A stretch of 64,000 bases of DNA from contig NZ_WHUV01000001.1 of NCBI RefSeq assembly GCF_009380155.1, forward strand, positions 434,001 through 498,000, read 5' to 3'. Under the pieces are notes generated by a model. That model had not been told where the DNA came from. It searched no databases and saw only the letters and a program-made list of their open reading frames with translations. This document shows positions 45,702 to 55,529 of this stretch, in pieces. Made by a program: the position numbers and the translations under genes. The stretch is from Pseudomonas piscis (lineage in GTDB: Bacteria > Pseudomonadota > Gammaproteobacteria > Pseudomonadales > Pseudomonadaceae). Numbering within the stretch: position 1 is the stretch's first letter; every line of letters begins with the position of its first letter.

Positions 45702-46298
45702 ATGTTGAAAAAGACTCTCGCCGCTCTGGCAATCGGATCTGCTGTATTGGCGGCCGGTCAGGTAATGGCAGCGGACTACGTGATCGACAAGGAAGGCCAG
45801 CACGCCTTCGTCGACTTCAAGATCAGCCACCTGGGCTACAGCTTCATCACCGGTACCTTCAAGGATCTGGACGGCAAGTTCAGCTTCGATGCGGCCAAGC
45901 CGGAAGACGCCAAGATCGAAGTCAACGTGCGCACCGCCAGCGTGTTCACCAACCACGCCGAGCGTGACAAGCACATCACCAGCAAGGATTTCCTGGACGC
46001 TGGCAAGTTTGCCGACGCCAAGTTCGTCTCCACCAGCGTCAAGCCAACCGGCAAGAACGCCGATGGCAAGCTGACCGCTGACGTGGCCGGCGATCTGACC
46101 CTGCACGGCGTGACCAAGCCTGTAGTAGTCAAGGCCACCTTCCTGGGTGAAGGCAAGGATCCATGGGGCGGCTACCGCGCTGGCTTCGAAGGCACCACCA
46201 GCATCAATCGCCAGGACTTCGGCAAGATGATGGACCTGGGCCCGGCGTCCAACAACGTCGACCTGTACATCACCTTCGAAGGTGTGAAGGCCAAGTAA
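45702..46298 (+). CDS. YceI family periplasmic isoprenoid-binding protein
   Basis: YceI proteins are periplasmic lipocalin-like barrels that bind polyisoprenoids such as quinones. A signal peptide covers about residues 1-23 ([20 protein letters not shown], cleavage after VMA). The barrel shows [39 protein letters not shown] and [16 protein letters not shown]. The ATG at 45702 has AAGGA upstream and gives 198 residues; the earlier ATG at 45669 would lengthen the signal peptide. A strong terminator follows. Confidence 0.93.
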   Translation: MLKKTLAALAIGSAVLAAGQVMAADYVIDKEGQHAFVDFKISHLGYSFITGTFKDLDGKFSFDAAKPEDAKIEVNVRTASVFTNHAERDKHITSKDFLDAGKFADAKFVSTSVKPTGKNADGKLTADVAGDLTLHGVTKPVVVKATFLGEGKDPWGGYRAGFEGTTSINRQDFGKMMDLGPASNNVDLYITFEGVKAK

Positions 46299-46355
46299 TG
46301 CTTCGCCTGTAGCTGCCGCCGCCGTGGGCGCTACCGCACCCATGGCACGCACAAG

Positions 46356-46389
46356 AAAACGCCCCTGGCCCAAGAACCAGGGGCGTTTT
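46356..46389. terminator. strong bidirectional terminator, yceI / rhlE
   Basis: AAAACGCCCCTGG (46356-46368) and CCAGGGGCGTTTT (46377-46389) pair perfectly over 13 bases around an eight-base loop. The stem's A and T ends supply a T-run in each direction, so it can terminate both convergent genes. Confidence 0.92.
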
Positions 46390-46403
46390 GCATTACAGCT
46401 CGC

Positions 46404-48272
46404 TTAGCGGTTGCGCGTCAGCAGGGCCGGTTTTTCGCCCCGTGGGCGGCTTGGCAACTGCTCCAGTTGCTCAGGCGTCGGGAAACGATCGACCTTGGAC
46501 TCCTTGTGCATGATCTTCGGCTGGTTGCTCCGTGGATTCTGCACTGCGGGTTCCTGGCGGCCTTGATCGTCACGGCCCGGACGGCGATTGCGCGACTCGT
46601 CGCGACGACCCTGGCCATCACGGGAAGCACCACTGCGCTGGCCGTTGCGTTTGGCCGGCGTGCCACCGTTGCTGTTGCTGGTTCCGCCACCACTGCGCGG
46701 GTTGCCATTGCGACCCTGGCCGCCGTTGCGCTGCCCACTGCCAGCAGTGCCTTGGCCCTGGCCCGGGGTTCCGGGGCGGCGGCCGCGACCTTGCTGGTTG
46801 CCCTTGTTCTGGTATGGGCTGACGTAGTCGGCGCGGTTGCCGAAGTTGTCCACGTCGTCATCGAGGAACTCGTCCGGCGCCCGTTCTGGACGTGGGGCAG
46901 GTTGACGCTGTTCACGCGGCGCGGCGTTCTCGCGAGGCTTCTGCTCGCGAGCCTGGCGTTCGCCACGGGCCGGCTTGTCCTTGCCGCCCTTGTCCTTGCC
47001 CTTGTCCTTGCGACCACCGCCGCCACCGCCGCCGTTGGGGTTGTCGCCACGGGGCGCGCGAGCGTTGCGCGAGTTGCGGGTGTCCGGACGCTCGCGCACT
47101 TCCGGTTTCTCGGCTTCCACCGCGCTGGCATCGAAGCCCATCAGGTCGCCGTCGGCGATCTTCTGCTTGGTCATGCGCTCGATGCTCTTGAGCAGCTTCT
47201 CTTCGTCGGGGGCCACCAGGGAGATGGCCTCGCCCGAACGACCGGCCCGGCCAGTACGGCCGATACGGTGCACGTAGTCTTCATCGACGTTGGGCAGTTC
47301 GAAGTTGACCACATGGGGCAGTTGGTCGATGTCCAGGCCACGGGCGGCGATGTCGGTCGCCACCAGGATCCGTACTTCGCCGGCCTTGAAGTCGGCCAGG
47401 GCCTTGGTACGGGCGTTCTGGCTCTTGTTGCCGTGGATCGCCATGGCGCTCAGGCCATGTTTGTCCAGGTATTCGGCCAGGCGGTTGGCACCGTGCTTGG
47501 TGCGGGTGAACACCAGGACCTGTTCCCAGGCGCCAGCGGTGATCAGGTGCGCCAGCAGCGCGCGCTTGTGGCTGGCCGGCAGGCGGAAGACCCGCTGCTC
47601 GATGCGCTCCACCGTGGTGTTCGGCGGGGTGACCTCGATGCGCTCGGGGTCGTGCAGCAGCTTGCTGGCCAGGTCCGTGATGTCCTTGGAGAAGGTCGCG
47701 GAGAACAGCAGGTTCTGGCGCTTGGCCGGGAGGCGGGCGAGGACCTTCTTGACGTCATGGACGAAGCCCATGTCGAGCATGCGGTCGGCTTCGTCCAGGA
47801 CCAGGATTTCCACGTGGGACAGGTCGATGCTGCCCTGGCCGGCCAGGTCCAGCAGGCGGCCGGGGCAGGCCACCAGCACGTCGACGCCACGGGCCATGGC
47901 CTGGACCTGCGGGTTCATGCCGACGCCGCCGAAGATGCAGGCGCTGACGAACTTCAGGTCGCGGGCGTACAGCTTGAAGCTGTCGTGCACCTGCGCGGCC
48001 AGTTCGCGAGTCGGGGTCAGGACCAGGACGCGAGGCTGGCGCGGGCCGTGACGCTGGGATTTGTCCGGATGACCATTGGGAAACAGCCGCTCCAAAATCG
48101 GGAGGGCGAAACCGCCGGTTTTACCAGTACCTGTCTGTGCCGCGACCATCAGATCGCGACCTTGCAACACGGCGGGAATGGCCCGCTGTTGCACCGGAGT
48201 AGGCTGGGTATAGCCGGCTGCTTCGATGGCGCCGACTAAAGCCTCGGAGAGACCGAGGGAAGCAAAGGACAT
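46404..48272 (-). CDS. rhlE: DEAD-box RNA helicase RhlE (RhlE2-like, long disordered tail)
   Basis: A DEAD-box RNA helicase of the RhlE group. The two RecA lobes show the Q motif region, AQTGTGKT (Walker A), [12 protein letters not shown] and [10 protein letters not shown]. From about residue 385 a long, low-complexity tail begins, with glycine runs and many Arg, Lys, Asn and Gln residues and short RG repeats, typical of RNA-binding or condensate-forming extensions. The ATG at 48272 gives 622 residues and has an AGGA ribosome site; an upstream ATG is rejected. Position near metF matches P. aeruginosa rhlE2, linked there to RNA degradation. Confidence 0.94.
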   Translation of the reverse strand: MSFASLGLSEALVGAIEAAGYTQPTPVQQRAIPAVLQGRDLMVAAQTGTGKTGGFALPILERLFPNGHPDKSQRHGPRQPRVLVLTPTRELAAQVHDSFKLYARDLKFVSACIFGGVGMNPQVQAMARGVDVLVACPGRLLDLAGQGSIDLSHVEILVLDEADRMLDMGFVHDVKKVLARLPAKRQNLLFSATFSKDITDLASKLLHDPERIEVTPPNTTVERIEQRVFRLPASHKRALLAHLITAGAWEQVLVFTRTKHGANRLAEYLDKHGLSAMAIHGNKSQNARTKALADFKAGEVRILVATDIAARGLDIDQLPHVVNFELPNVDEDYVHRIGRTGRAGRSGEAISLVAPDEEKLLKSIERMTKQKIADGDLMGFDASAVEAEKPEVRERPDTRNSRNARAPRGDNPNGGGGGGGRKDKGKDKGGKDKPARGERQAREQKPRENAAPREQRQPAPRPERAPDEFLDDDVDNFGNRADYVSPYQNKGNQQGRGRRPGTPGQGQGTAGSGQRNGGQGRNGNPRSGGGTSNSNGGTPAKRNGQRSGASRDGQGRRDESRNRRPGRDDQGRQEPAVQNPRSNQPKIMHKESKVDRFPTPEQLEQLPSRPRGEKPALLTRNR

Positions 48273-48479
48273 GAGTAATCCTGTTTTAGTGAGGGCTTGG
48301 CCCAAAGGGATGATCTTGCCGGGCGCGAATGGCGTTCAAGAGGACGCAATCCCGTCCGGTCCTGCTGGCCTGGGAAAACATCCACCAAGGGCTCGCGCGG
48401 GCCGGTCGGCTGCGCCGTAGCGGGGTGGAGATGCCTTGAACAGGGTCCAGCGTCCGGGCGTGAGCCTGGCGGGAGGCCG

Positions 48480-48485
48480 GAGTAT
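48480..48485 (-). promoter_or_regulatory. candidate -10 box for rhlE
   Basis: TATACT on the minus strand (preceded by CTGT), about 210 bases upstream of rhlE, is the best -10 in the 223-base gap to the next gene. The -35 is unclear. If used, the leader would be about 200 bases, long enough for structure or autoregulation. Confidence 0.3.
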
Positions 48486-48495
48486 AACAGAGCAT

Positions 48496-49311
48496 TCAGT
48501 GTGCGCTGCTTTCCTGCTGCTCAACGGTTTTTTCTGATTCACGGGTCGAAGACGACCTGACAGGCGGCAGGGTGGGTTCCGCCCCGTACCTGGCGCTCAG
48601 CGCGGCATAGGCCGGTTCGCGCTTGAAACGCTTGAGTTCTGCGGCGAAGCGCTGCACCAGCAGGTCCATGCCAGCCTGGCGGCGTACTGCCAGGTATTGT
48701 TGCTGGCGGCTGATGACCAGGGGGTTCTGGCTGATCTGGTCGCGGATGCCGAGGGTGTCCAGCAGATGCTGGCCGACCCGCTTGTCGGTGATCAGCAGGT
48801 CGATCCGGCCCAACAGCAATTTGCCGAAGTTGGCCTCGTGGGTGGGGGCGGGTTCGCGGTTGAACAGCGTGGAGTTGCTGAAGTCTTCGCTGTACAGGTA
48901 GCCAGGGGAGGTGCCGATGGTCAGGCCCTTGAGCTCGTCCAGGTGCTTGAACGGATGGGGCCGGCGGTTGGCGTAGAACATCACGAACTCGACTTCCGAT
49001 AGCGCCTCGCTGGGGTAGAGCAGGGTGCTGTCGCGCTCGTCGCTGTGGAAGATATCCAGGGCGCCGTCGGCCTGGCCGGTTTCCAGCATCGCCAGGCAGC
49101 GCTTCCAGGGCAGGAATTGCCACTGCACCTCGATGCCCAGGCGTTGGAAGACGATGGCGGTGGTCTCGTAGTCCAGTCCCAGGGATTTGCCGTTTTCCTC
49201 GTAGACATAGGGGGCCCAGGGTTCGGTGACGATGCGCAGCGTCTCGCCATGGGCGGCAAGGCTCAGGCAAGCGTAGATAAGGGCTGTCAGCAACCGGGCA
49301 ATGACGGACAT
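48496..49311 (-). CDS. periplasmic substrate-binding protein, ABC family 3 type, orphan
   Basis: A 271-residue solute-binding-fold protein with a signal peptide (about residues 1-22). Core text includes LRIVTEPWAPYVYEENGKS, LGIEVQWQFLPWKRCLAMLETG, LTIGTSPGYLY and LLLGRIDLLITDKRVG. This subgroup is common as lone genes in pseudomonads, without permeases, and may act as sensors or scavengers. The start at 49311 is the better of two; no strong ribosome site is seen. metF lies upstream on the same strand, 119 bases away, with a GC-rich hairpin between. Confidence 0.85.
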   Translation of the reverse strand: MSVIARLLTALIYACLSLAAHGETLRIVTEPWAPYVYEENGKSLGLDYETTAIVFQRLGIEVQWQFLPWKRCLAMLETGQADGALDIFHSDERDSTLLYPSEALSEVEFVMFYANRRPHPFKHLDELKGLTIGTSPGYLYSEDFSNSTLFNREPAPTHEANFGKLLLGRIDLLITDKRVGQHLLDTLGIRDQISQNPLVISRQQQYLAVRRQAGMDLLVQRFAAELKRFKREPAYAALSARYGAEPTLPPVRSSSTRESEKTVEQQESSAH

Positions 49312-49392
49312 TGCTGGAGAGTACGCCGAGAGATCATGCAAATGCTAGGGGTAGTTCCAGGCGCTCTAGATCAGGCCTGGCGCGGGTAGGGA

Positions 49393-49414
49393 GGCCCCGG
49401 TTGGCACCGGGGCC
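49393..49414. terminator. GC-rich hairpin downstream of metF
   Basis: GGCCCCGG (49393-49400) and CCGGGGCC (49407-49414) pair perfectly around a six-base loop, 17 bases past the metF stop (minus strand). No T-run follows, so a moderate call. Confidence 0.5.
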
Positions 49415-49430
49415 GGTGTTGCCCTGCCGG

Positions 49431-50276
49431 TCAGCGGGGCAGCTTCAGGTTGTCCCAGATCGCCAGGCTCGGTTCCGCCTGGTTCAGGGTGTAGAAGTGC
49501 AGCCCTGGGGCGCCGCCTTGCAGCAGGCGTTCGCACATCTCGCTGATGACCTGTGTACCGAAGGCCTGGATGCTGGCGCTGTCGTCACCATAGGCTTCCA
49601 GCTGCTTGCGGATCCAGCGCGGGATCTCGGCGCCGCAGGCGTCGGAGAAGCGCGCCAGCTTGCTGTAGTTGGTGATCGGCATGATGCCCGGCACGATCGG
49701 GATACTCACGCCCAGTTTCTGCACGCGCTCGACGAAGTAGAAGTAGCTGTCGGCGTTGAAGAAGTACTGGGTGATCGCGCTGTCGGCACCGGCGTTGGCC
49801 TTGCGTACGAAGTTCTGCAGGTCGTCCTCGAAGTTGTGCGCTTGCGGGTGCATTTCCGGATAGGCGGCGACTTCGATGTGGAAATGACTGCCGGTTTCTT
49901 CACGAATGAAGTTCACCAGGTCATTGGCGTGACGCAGTTCGCCGCTGGCCATGCCCATGCCCGAAGGCAGGTCGCCGCGCAGGGCGACGATACGCTTGAT
50001 GCCGGCTGCCTGGTATTGCTGCAGCAAGTCGCGCAGGTCGTCCTTGCTATCGCCAACGCAGGACAGGTGCGGTGCCGAAGGGACTTTCACCTCGCTCTCC
50101 AGCTGCAGCACGGTGTTGACCGTACGATCGCGGGTCGAGCCGCCAGCGCCATAGGTGCAGGAGAAGAAGTCGGGGTTGTAGCCGGCCAGCTGACGGGCAG
50201 TGGCAAGCAGTTTTTCATGCCCAGCATCGGTCTTGGTGGGGAAGAACTCGAAGCTGTAGCGACGGTCTTGGGACAT
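49431..50276 (-). CDS. metF: 5,10-methylenetetrahydrofolate reductase
   Basis: MetF reduces methylenetetrahydrofolate to 5-methyltetrahydrofolate, the methyl donor for methionine synthase. It is a flavoprotein TIM barrel: YSFEFFPTKTDAGHEKL at the start, FFSCTYGAGGSTRDRT, IVALRGDLPSG, and VPGIMPITNYSKLARF are the family blocks. Length is 281 residues. It is downstream of sahH on the same strand with a 189-base spacer carrying two inverted repeat clusters, so co-transcription is possible but not certain. Confidence 0.97.
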   Translation of the reverse strand: MSQDRRYSFEFFPTKTDAGHEKLLATARQLAGYNPDFFSCTYGAGGSTRDRTVNTVLQLESEVKVPSAPHLSCVGDSKDDLRDLLQQYQAAGIKRIVALRGDLPSGMGMASGELRHANDLVNFIREETGSHFHIEVAAYPEMHPQAHNFEDDLQNFVRKANAGADSAITQYFFNADSYFYFVERVQKLGVSIPIVPGIMPITNYSKLARFSDACGAEIPRWIRKQLEAYGDDSASIQAFGTQVISEMCERLLQGGAPGLHFYTLNQAEPSLAIWDNLKLPR

Positions 50277-50288
50277 GGAGGGGACCTC

Positions 50289-50465
50289 CAGCTACAAGCT
50301 GCAAGCTGCAAGCTGCAAGAAAAGCGGAGATGCGCTCGTCTCTTGTGCCTGGAGCCTGGAGCCTGACACTGTTTTGGCAAATTGGGGCGAAGCCGTGGGC
50401 TTCGTGCGGCAAGGTCGGCTTTTGGCCTTTACTTGCCGCTTGAAGCTCAAGGCTTGCAGCTGCTC
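50289..50465. repeat. inverted CAAGCTG repeat clusters in the sahH-metF gap
   Basis: Tandem CAAGCTG copies at 50294-50320 face inverted copies at about 50430-50459 (TTGCCGCTTGAAGC then GGCTTGCAGC), about 100 bases apart. They can fold the sahH-metF transcript into a large hairpin. The units match those at 17702-17783. The right cluster abuts the sahH stop codon. Confidence 0.65.
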
Positions 50466-52190
<1,725 letters not shown>

Positions 52191-52202
52191 TCAGGAGTGA
52201 AC

Positions 52203-52607
52203 ATGAATTTCCACACCCGCAAGTGGGTAAAACCCGAAGACCTCAACCCCAATGGCACGCTGTTCGGTGGCAGCCTGCTGCGCTGGATCGACGAAGAAGC
52301 GGCGATCTACGCCATCGTCCAGTTGGGTAACCAGCGCGTGGTCACCAAGTACATTTCGGAAATCAACTTCGTCAGCGCCTCGCGCCAGGGCGACATCATC
52401 GAACTGGGTATCACCGCCACCGAGTTCGGGCGTACCTCCATCACCCTGACTTGCGAAGTGCGCAACAAGATCACTCGCAAGTCGATCCTCACGGTGGAGA
52501 AAATGGTCTTCGTCAACCTGGGAGAGGACGGCTTGCCGGCCCCTCACGGTCGCACCGAGATCAAGTACGTCAAGGATCAGTTCAAGGACGACGAGCCCGG
52601 CGCCTGA
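52203..52607 (+). CDS. hotdog-fold acyl-CoA thioesterase (YciA-like)
   Basis: A 134-residue hotdog-fold protein with the acyl-CoA thioesterase signature NGTLFGGSLLRWIDEEAAIYA, where the Asp is the catalytic residue, and a second strand region KYISEINFVSASRQGDIIEL. It should hydrolyse acyl-CoA esters in the cytosol; chain-length preference is not readable. AGGAGTG precedes the ATG at 52203; the frame open to 52101 lies in the shared promoter region with sahH. It is a single-gene unit. Confidence 0.92.
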   Translation: MNFHTRKWVKPEDLNPNGTLFGGSLLRWIDEEAAIYAIVQLGNQRVVTKYISEINFVSASRQGDIIELGITATEFGRTSITLTCEVRNKITRKSILTVEKMVFVNLGEDGLPAPHGRTEIKYVKDQFKDDEPGA

Positions 52608-52621
52608 GCCGGCTCGGGTGT

Positions 52622-52649
52622 ACGCGGCAGGCAGATTGGCCTGCCGCGT
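52622..52649. terminator. 11-bp hairpin between convergent thioesterase and antiporter genes
   Basis: ACGCGGCAGGC (52622-52632) and GCCTGCCGCGT (52639-52649) pair perfectly around a six-base loop, 14 bases after one stop and 15 before the other. No T-run, but the location between convergent genes supports bidirectional use. Confidence 0.55.
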
Positions 52650-52664
52650 GCGACGGCCCGTGGA

Positions 52665-53924
52665 TCAGTGGGCTTCGGCCTTGCCTGCCGGCGCCTCGTT
52701 GGTGACGTGGCGCACCAGCTTGCCGATGGTCAGGCCCTGCAGCAGGATCGACGACAACACCACGATGTAGGTGATGCTCAGCACCAGGTCCCGCTCCGGC
52801 CCCAGGGGCAGGGCCAGCGCCAGCGCCACCGAGACACCGCCGCGCAGGCCGCCCCAGGTCAGCACGCGGATGGTGCCCCGGGGCACGCTGCGCCAGCGGC
52901 GCAACAGCAGGATCGCCGGGGCCACGGTAAGCAGGCGCGAGGCCACGATGGCCAACGCCAAAAGGCTGGCCGCCGCCAGGTGCAGCCAGTTGAATGGCAG
53001 CAGCAACAGCTCCAGGCCGATCAGGGCGAACAGCAGCGCGTTGAGCATGTCATCGAGCAATTCCCAGAAACCATCCAGGTAGCGCCGGGTCATGTCGTTC
53101 ATCGCCAGGTTGCGTCCCAGGTTGCCGATGATCAGGCCCGCCACCACCATCGCGATGGGTGCCGAGACATGGATCTCGCTGGCCATGGCCGACCCACCGA
53201 TCACCAGGGCCAGGGTCAGCATCACTTCGATCTGGTGCTGCTCGATGCTCTTGATCATCAGGTACACCAGGTAGCCGATCAGGCCGCCGAACAGCACGCC
53301 GCCAATGGCCTCATGCACAAACAGCCAGGCAGTGGCGCCTACGGTGGGGGTTTCGCCCAGTTGCGCGATGCCCAGCAGCACGGTGAACACCACGACCGCC
53401 GTACCGTCGTTGAACAGCGATTCGCCGACGATGGTGGTCTTCAACGGCTTGGAGGCATTGGCGGTACGCAGCACGCCCAGCACCGCGATCGGATCGGTTG
53501 GCGAGATCAGCGCGCCGAACAGCAGGCAGTAGAGGAAGCTCACGTGCCAGCCGAACAGGCCGAAGATCCAGTAGGCCAGGCTGCCGATGACGAAGGTGGC
53601 GATCAGCACCCCGACCGTCGCCAGCAGGCCGATGGGCCAGCGATAGCTGCGCAGGTCGTTGAGGTTGACGTGCAGGGCGCCGGCGAACAGCAGGAACGAC
53701 AGCATCCAGTTCATCAGCAGGTCGCCGAAGTCGATCTTGCCGATCAGTTCTTCGACATGTTCTTCCAGGCCGGGGTAGCCCAGGTAGGTCAGCCCCTGCA
53801 GCAGCAGGGAGAACAGCAGGGCGGTGACCATCACGCCAATGGTCGGTGGCAGGCCGATGAAACGGAAATTGACGTAGGTCAGCAGGGTCGTCAGGCAGAT
53901 AAAGGCAGCGACAAGTTCAAGCAT
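52665..53924 (-). CDS. NhaP-type (CPA1) sodium/proton antiporter
   Basis: A 419-residue membrane antiporter of the CPA1 family, with about 12 helices. The ion-site motifs are GALISPTDPIAVLGVL and ESLFNDGTAVVVF (the Asn-Asp pair), and a late ALIGLELLLLP plus VLTWGGLRGGVSVALAL matches the fifth and last conserved segments. It should exchange Na+ or K+ for protons across the inner membrane. It stands alone; its promoter must lie in the gap to the EamA gene. Confidence 0.94.
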   Translation of the reverse strand: MLELVAAFICLTTLLTYVNFRFIGLPPTIGVMVTALLFSLLLQGLTYLGYPGLEEHVEELIGKIDFGDLLMNWMLSFLLFAGALHVNLNDLRSYRWPIGLLATVGVLIATFVIGSLAYWIFGLFGWHVSFLYCLLFGALISPTDPIAVLGVLRTANASKPLKTTIVGESLFNDGTAVVVFTVLLGIAQLGETPTVGATAWLFVHEAIGGVLFGGLIGYLVYLMIKSIEQHQIEVMLTLALVIGGSAMASEIHVSAPIAMVVAGLIIGNLGRNLAMNDMTRRYLDGFWELLDDMLNALLFALIGLELLLLPFNWLHLAAASLLALAIVASRLLTVAPAILLLRRWRSVPRGTIRVLTWGGLRGGVSVALALALPLGPERDLVLSITYIVVLSSILLQGLTIGKLVRHVTNEAPAGKAEAH

Positions 53925-54223
53925 CCGGACTCCTTTGGATGATCGTGGAAAATAGCCTGAAGTCGTTCAGGCCAAGGGTTTGATGTCCCGGTGCCGTCCA
54001 GGGGCACAGTGGCGACGAGGCAAGTTGCCATCAGGCATGGCGGTAATCGACACATTGACCACGTCGAAGCGGCGATGTTGCAGTCCCGGGGACAAACTCG
54101 GCCCCATGTCCATGCGGACGAACTCGCCGCCTACCCGGCCAAAAGTGTCGATGCTCCGTGCAACCGAGGCGGGCGGCATGCGAGGATCGCCGCTTCGCGA
54201 TGATGTTCAGGCAGGGAGACGAG
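53925..54223. other. 299-base gap between divergent antiporter and EamA genes
   Basis: No well-supported gene. A 70-codon open frame on the minus strand (53967-54179) has no ribosome site and no family I recognise. Promoters for both divergent genes are expected here, but I see no strong consensus pair. Its length and the lone frame are unusual for this gene-dense region. Confidence 0.5.
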
Positions 54224-55057
54224 GTGCTGGCGACAACTCTGGTTCTGATGGCGGCGCTGTTGCATGCGGCATGGAACACGCTGATCAAGTTCAGTGGCGA
54301 GCGGCTGCTGGTGGTGGCCTGCATGGACAGCGTGGCCTTGCTGTTCGTGGTCGGCATGCTGTTCTTCCTGCAATGGCCGCCCCAGGAACTCTGGCCCTGG
54401 ATCTTCGCTTCCGCGGCTTTCGAACTCTTGTATCGCTACCTGTTGATCCAGGCTTACCGAGTGGGGGACCTGGGATTGGTCTACCCGCTGATGCGTGGCC
54501 TTTCGCCCCTGGTGGTGCTGGCACTGACCCTGGGGTTCGGTGGCGAAGCCCTGAGCACCCAGCAGATCCTCGGCATCTTGCTGATCCCCTTCGGCATGCT
54601 GTGCCTGCTCTGGCAGGGCGGAGGAGGGGCGCGCCTGCCCTGGAGCATGCTGCCGGTAGTGGCCCTGATCGGCCTGTGCATCGGTTGCTACACCTTCATC
54701 GACGGCCAGGCCCTGCGCCGCTGGGCACACCCGTTGGACTACCTGACCTGGGTCACGTTGCTCAGCGCCTGGCCTTTTCCCCTGGTGGCGGTGGTCTGGA
54801 AGCGCCCGGCCTTCGCCCTGTTCTGGCGTGAACAATGGCGCCTGGGGCTGAGCGTCGGCTTCTGCGTGCTGTTCAGCTACGCTCTGGTGCTTTGGGCCAT
54901 GCAGTTGGGCTCTATCGCCGAAGCGGCGGCCTTGCGTGAAATCAGTGTGATTCTGGTGGTGCTGTTCGGCATGCGCTACCTGAAGGAACCCTTCGGCCGG
55001 CCAAGGCTGATGGCCTGTGGCCTGGTGCTGATCGGCATGTTGGTGATGAAGCTGTGA
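54224..55057 (+). CDS. EamA (DMT) family transporter
   Basis: A ten-helix-type drug/metabolite transporter of 277 residues with two EamA halves; LATTLVLMAALLHAAWNTLIKF opens the first and LIGLCIGCYTFIDGQALRRWA the second. REISVILVVLFGMRYLKEP marks the end of the second half. The chosen start is the GTG at 54224, with GGGAG five bases upstream; ATGs at 54200 and 54203 have no ribosome site and would add a polar N-terminus. Substrate unknown. Confidence 0.9.
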   Translation: MLATTLVLMAALLHAAWNTLIKFSGERLLVVACMDSVALLFVVGMLFFLQWPPQELWPWIFASAAFELLYRYLLIQAYRVGDLGLVYPLMRGLSPLVVLALTLGFGGEALSTQQILGILLIPFGMLCLLWQGGGGARLPWSMLPVVALIGLCIGCYTFIDGQALRRWAHPLDYLTWVTLLSAWPFPLVAVVWKRPAFALFWREQWRLGLSVGFCVLFSYALVLWAMQLGSIAEAAALREISVILVVLFGMRYLKEPFGRPRLMACGLVLIGMLVMKL

Positions 55058-55091
55058 GCACTCCCTAAAACTCTAAAAAAGGATTTACGTT

Positions 55092-55475
55092 ATGACTGTC
55101 GCGTTCTGGTGTGTATTGATCGCAATCGCCCTGCCATACCTGTGCACCGCCATCGCCAAGGGCGCTGGCAACTACGGGCTCCGGCACAACCATGATCCAC
55201 GGGGCTTCCTGAGTACCCTGGAGGGTCTGCCAAAGCGTGCGCATTGCGCACAGCTCAATGGCTTCGAGGTGACTCCGGCTTTTGCCGCCGCAGTGATCAT
55301 TGCCCATGTGGCGGGCAACGCCGAGCTGGTGACCATCAACGTGCTGGCGGTGCTGTTCATCACCAGTCGCCTGCTGTACATGATCTGCTACCTGGCGGAT
55401 TGGGCAGTGCTGCGTTCTTTGGTGTGGTTCGTGGGCATGGGGCTGATCGCCAGCTTCTTCTTCGTCTCTATCTGA
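55092..55475 (+). CDS. MAPEG family membrane protein
   Basis: A 127-residue four-helix protein of the MAPEG family (membrane-associated proteins in eicosanoid and glutathione metabolism). Typical text is FLSTLEGLPKRAHCAQLNGFEVTP and the later VLAVLFITSRLLYMICYLAD with the conserved Arg. Bacterial members bind glutathione or similar thiols in some cases. AAGGA precedes the ATG, 34 bases after the EamA gene, so the two may be co-transcribed. Function inferred from family only. Confidence 0.9.
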   Translation: MTVAFWCVLIAIALPYLCTAIAKGAGNYGLRHNHDPRGFLSTLEGLPKRAHCAQLNGFEVTPAFAAAVIIAHVAGNAELVTINVLAVLFITSRLLYMICYLADWAVLRSLVWFVGMGLIASFFFVSI

Positions 55476-55485
55476 GGCTGGCCGG

Positions 55486-55511
55486 GCTTGTCGACGCCCA
55501 GGTCGACAAGC
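55486..55511. terminator. 10-bp hairpin between MAPEG and mltA
   Basis: GCTTGTCGAC (55486-55495) and GTCGACAAGC (55502-55511) pair perfectly around a six-base loop, 11 bases past the MAPEG stop and 19 from the convergent mltA stop. There is no T-run, so a moderate call. Confidence 0.55.
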
Positions 55512-55529
55512 TGGTTCCGGCTGGAGGCG

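Noticed and set aside
46467..48239. 590-codon plus-strand frame opposite rhlE
   Set aside because: Antisense shadow of the helicase gene; the Ala/Val/Gly-rich text arises from complementing the RG-rich tail.
53967..54179. 70-codon minus-strand open frame as a gene
   Set aside because: No ribosome site, no known family and a position in a shared promoter region; kept only as an observation.
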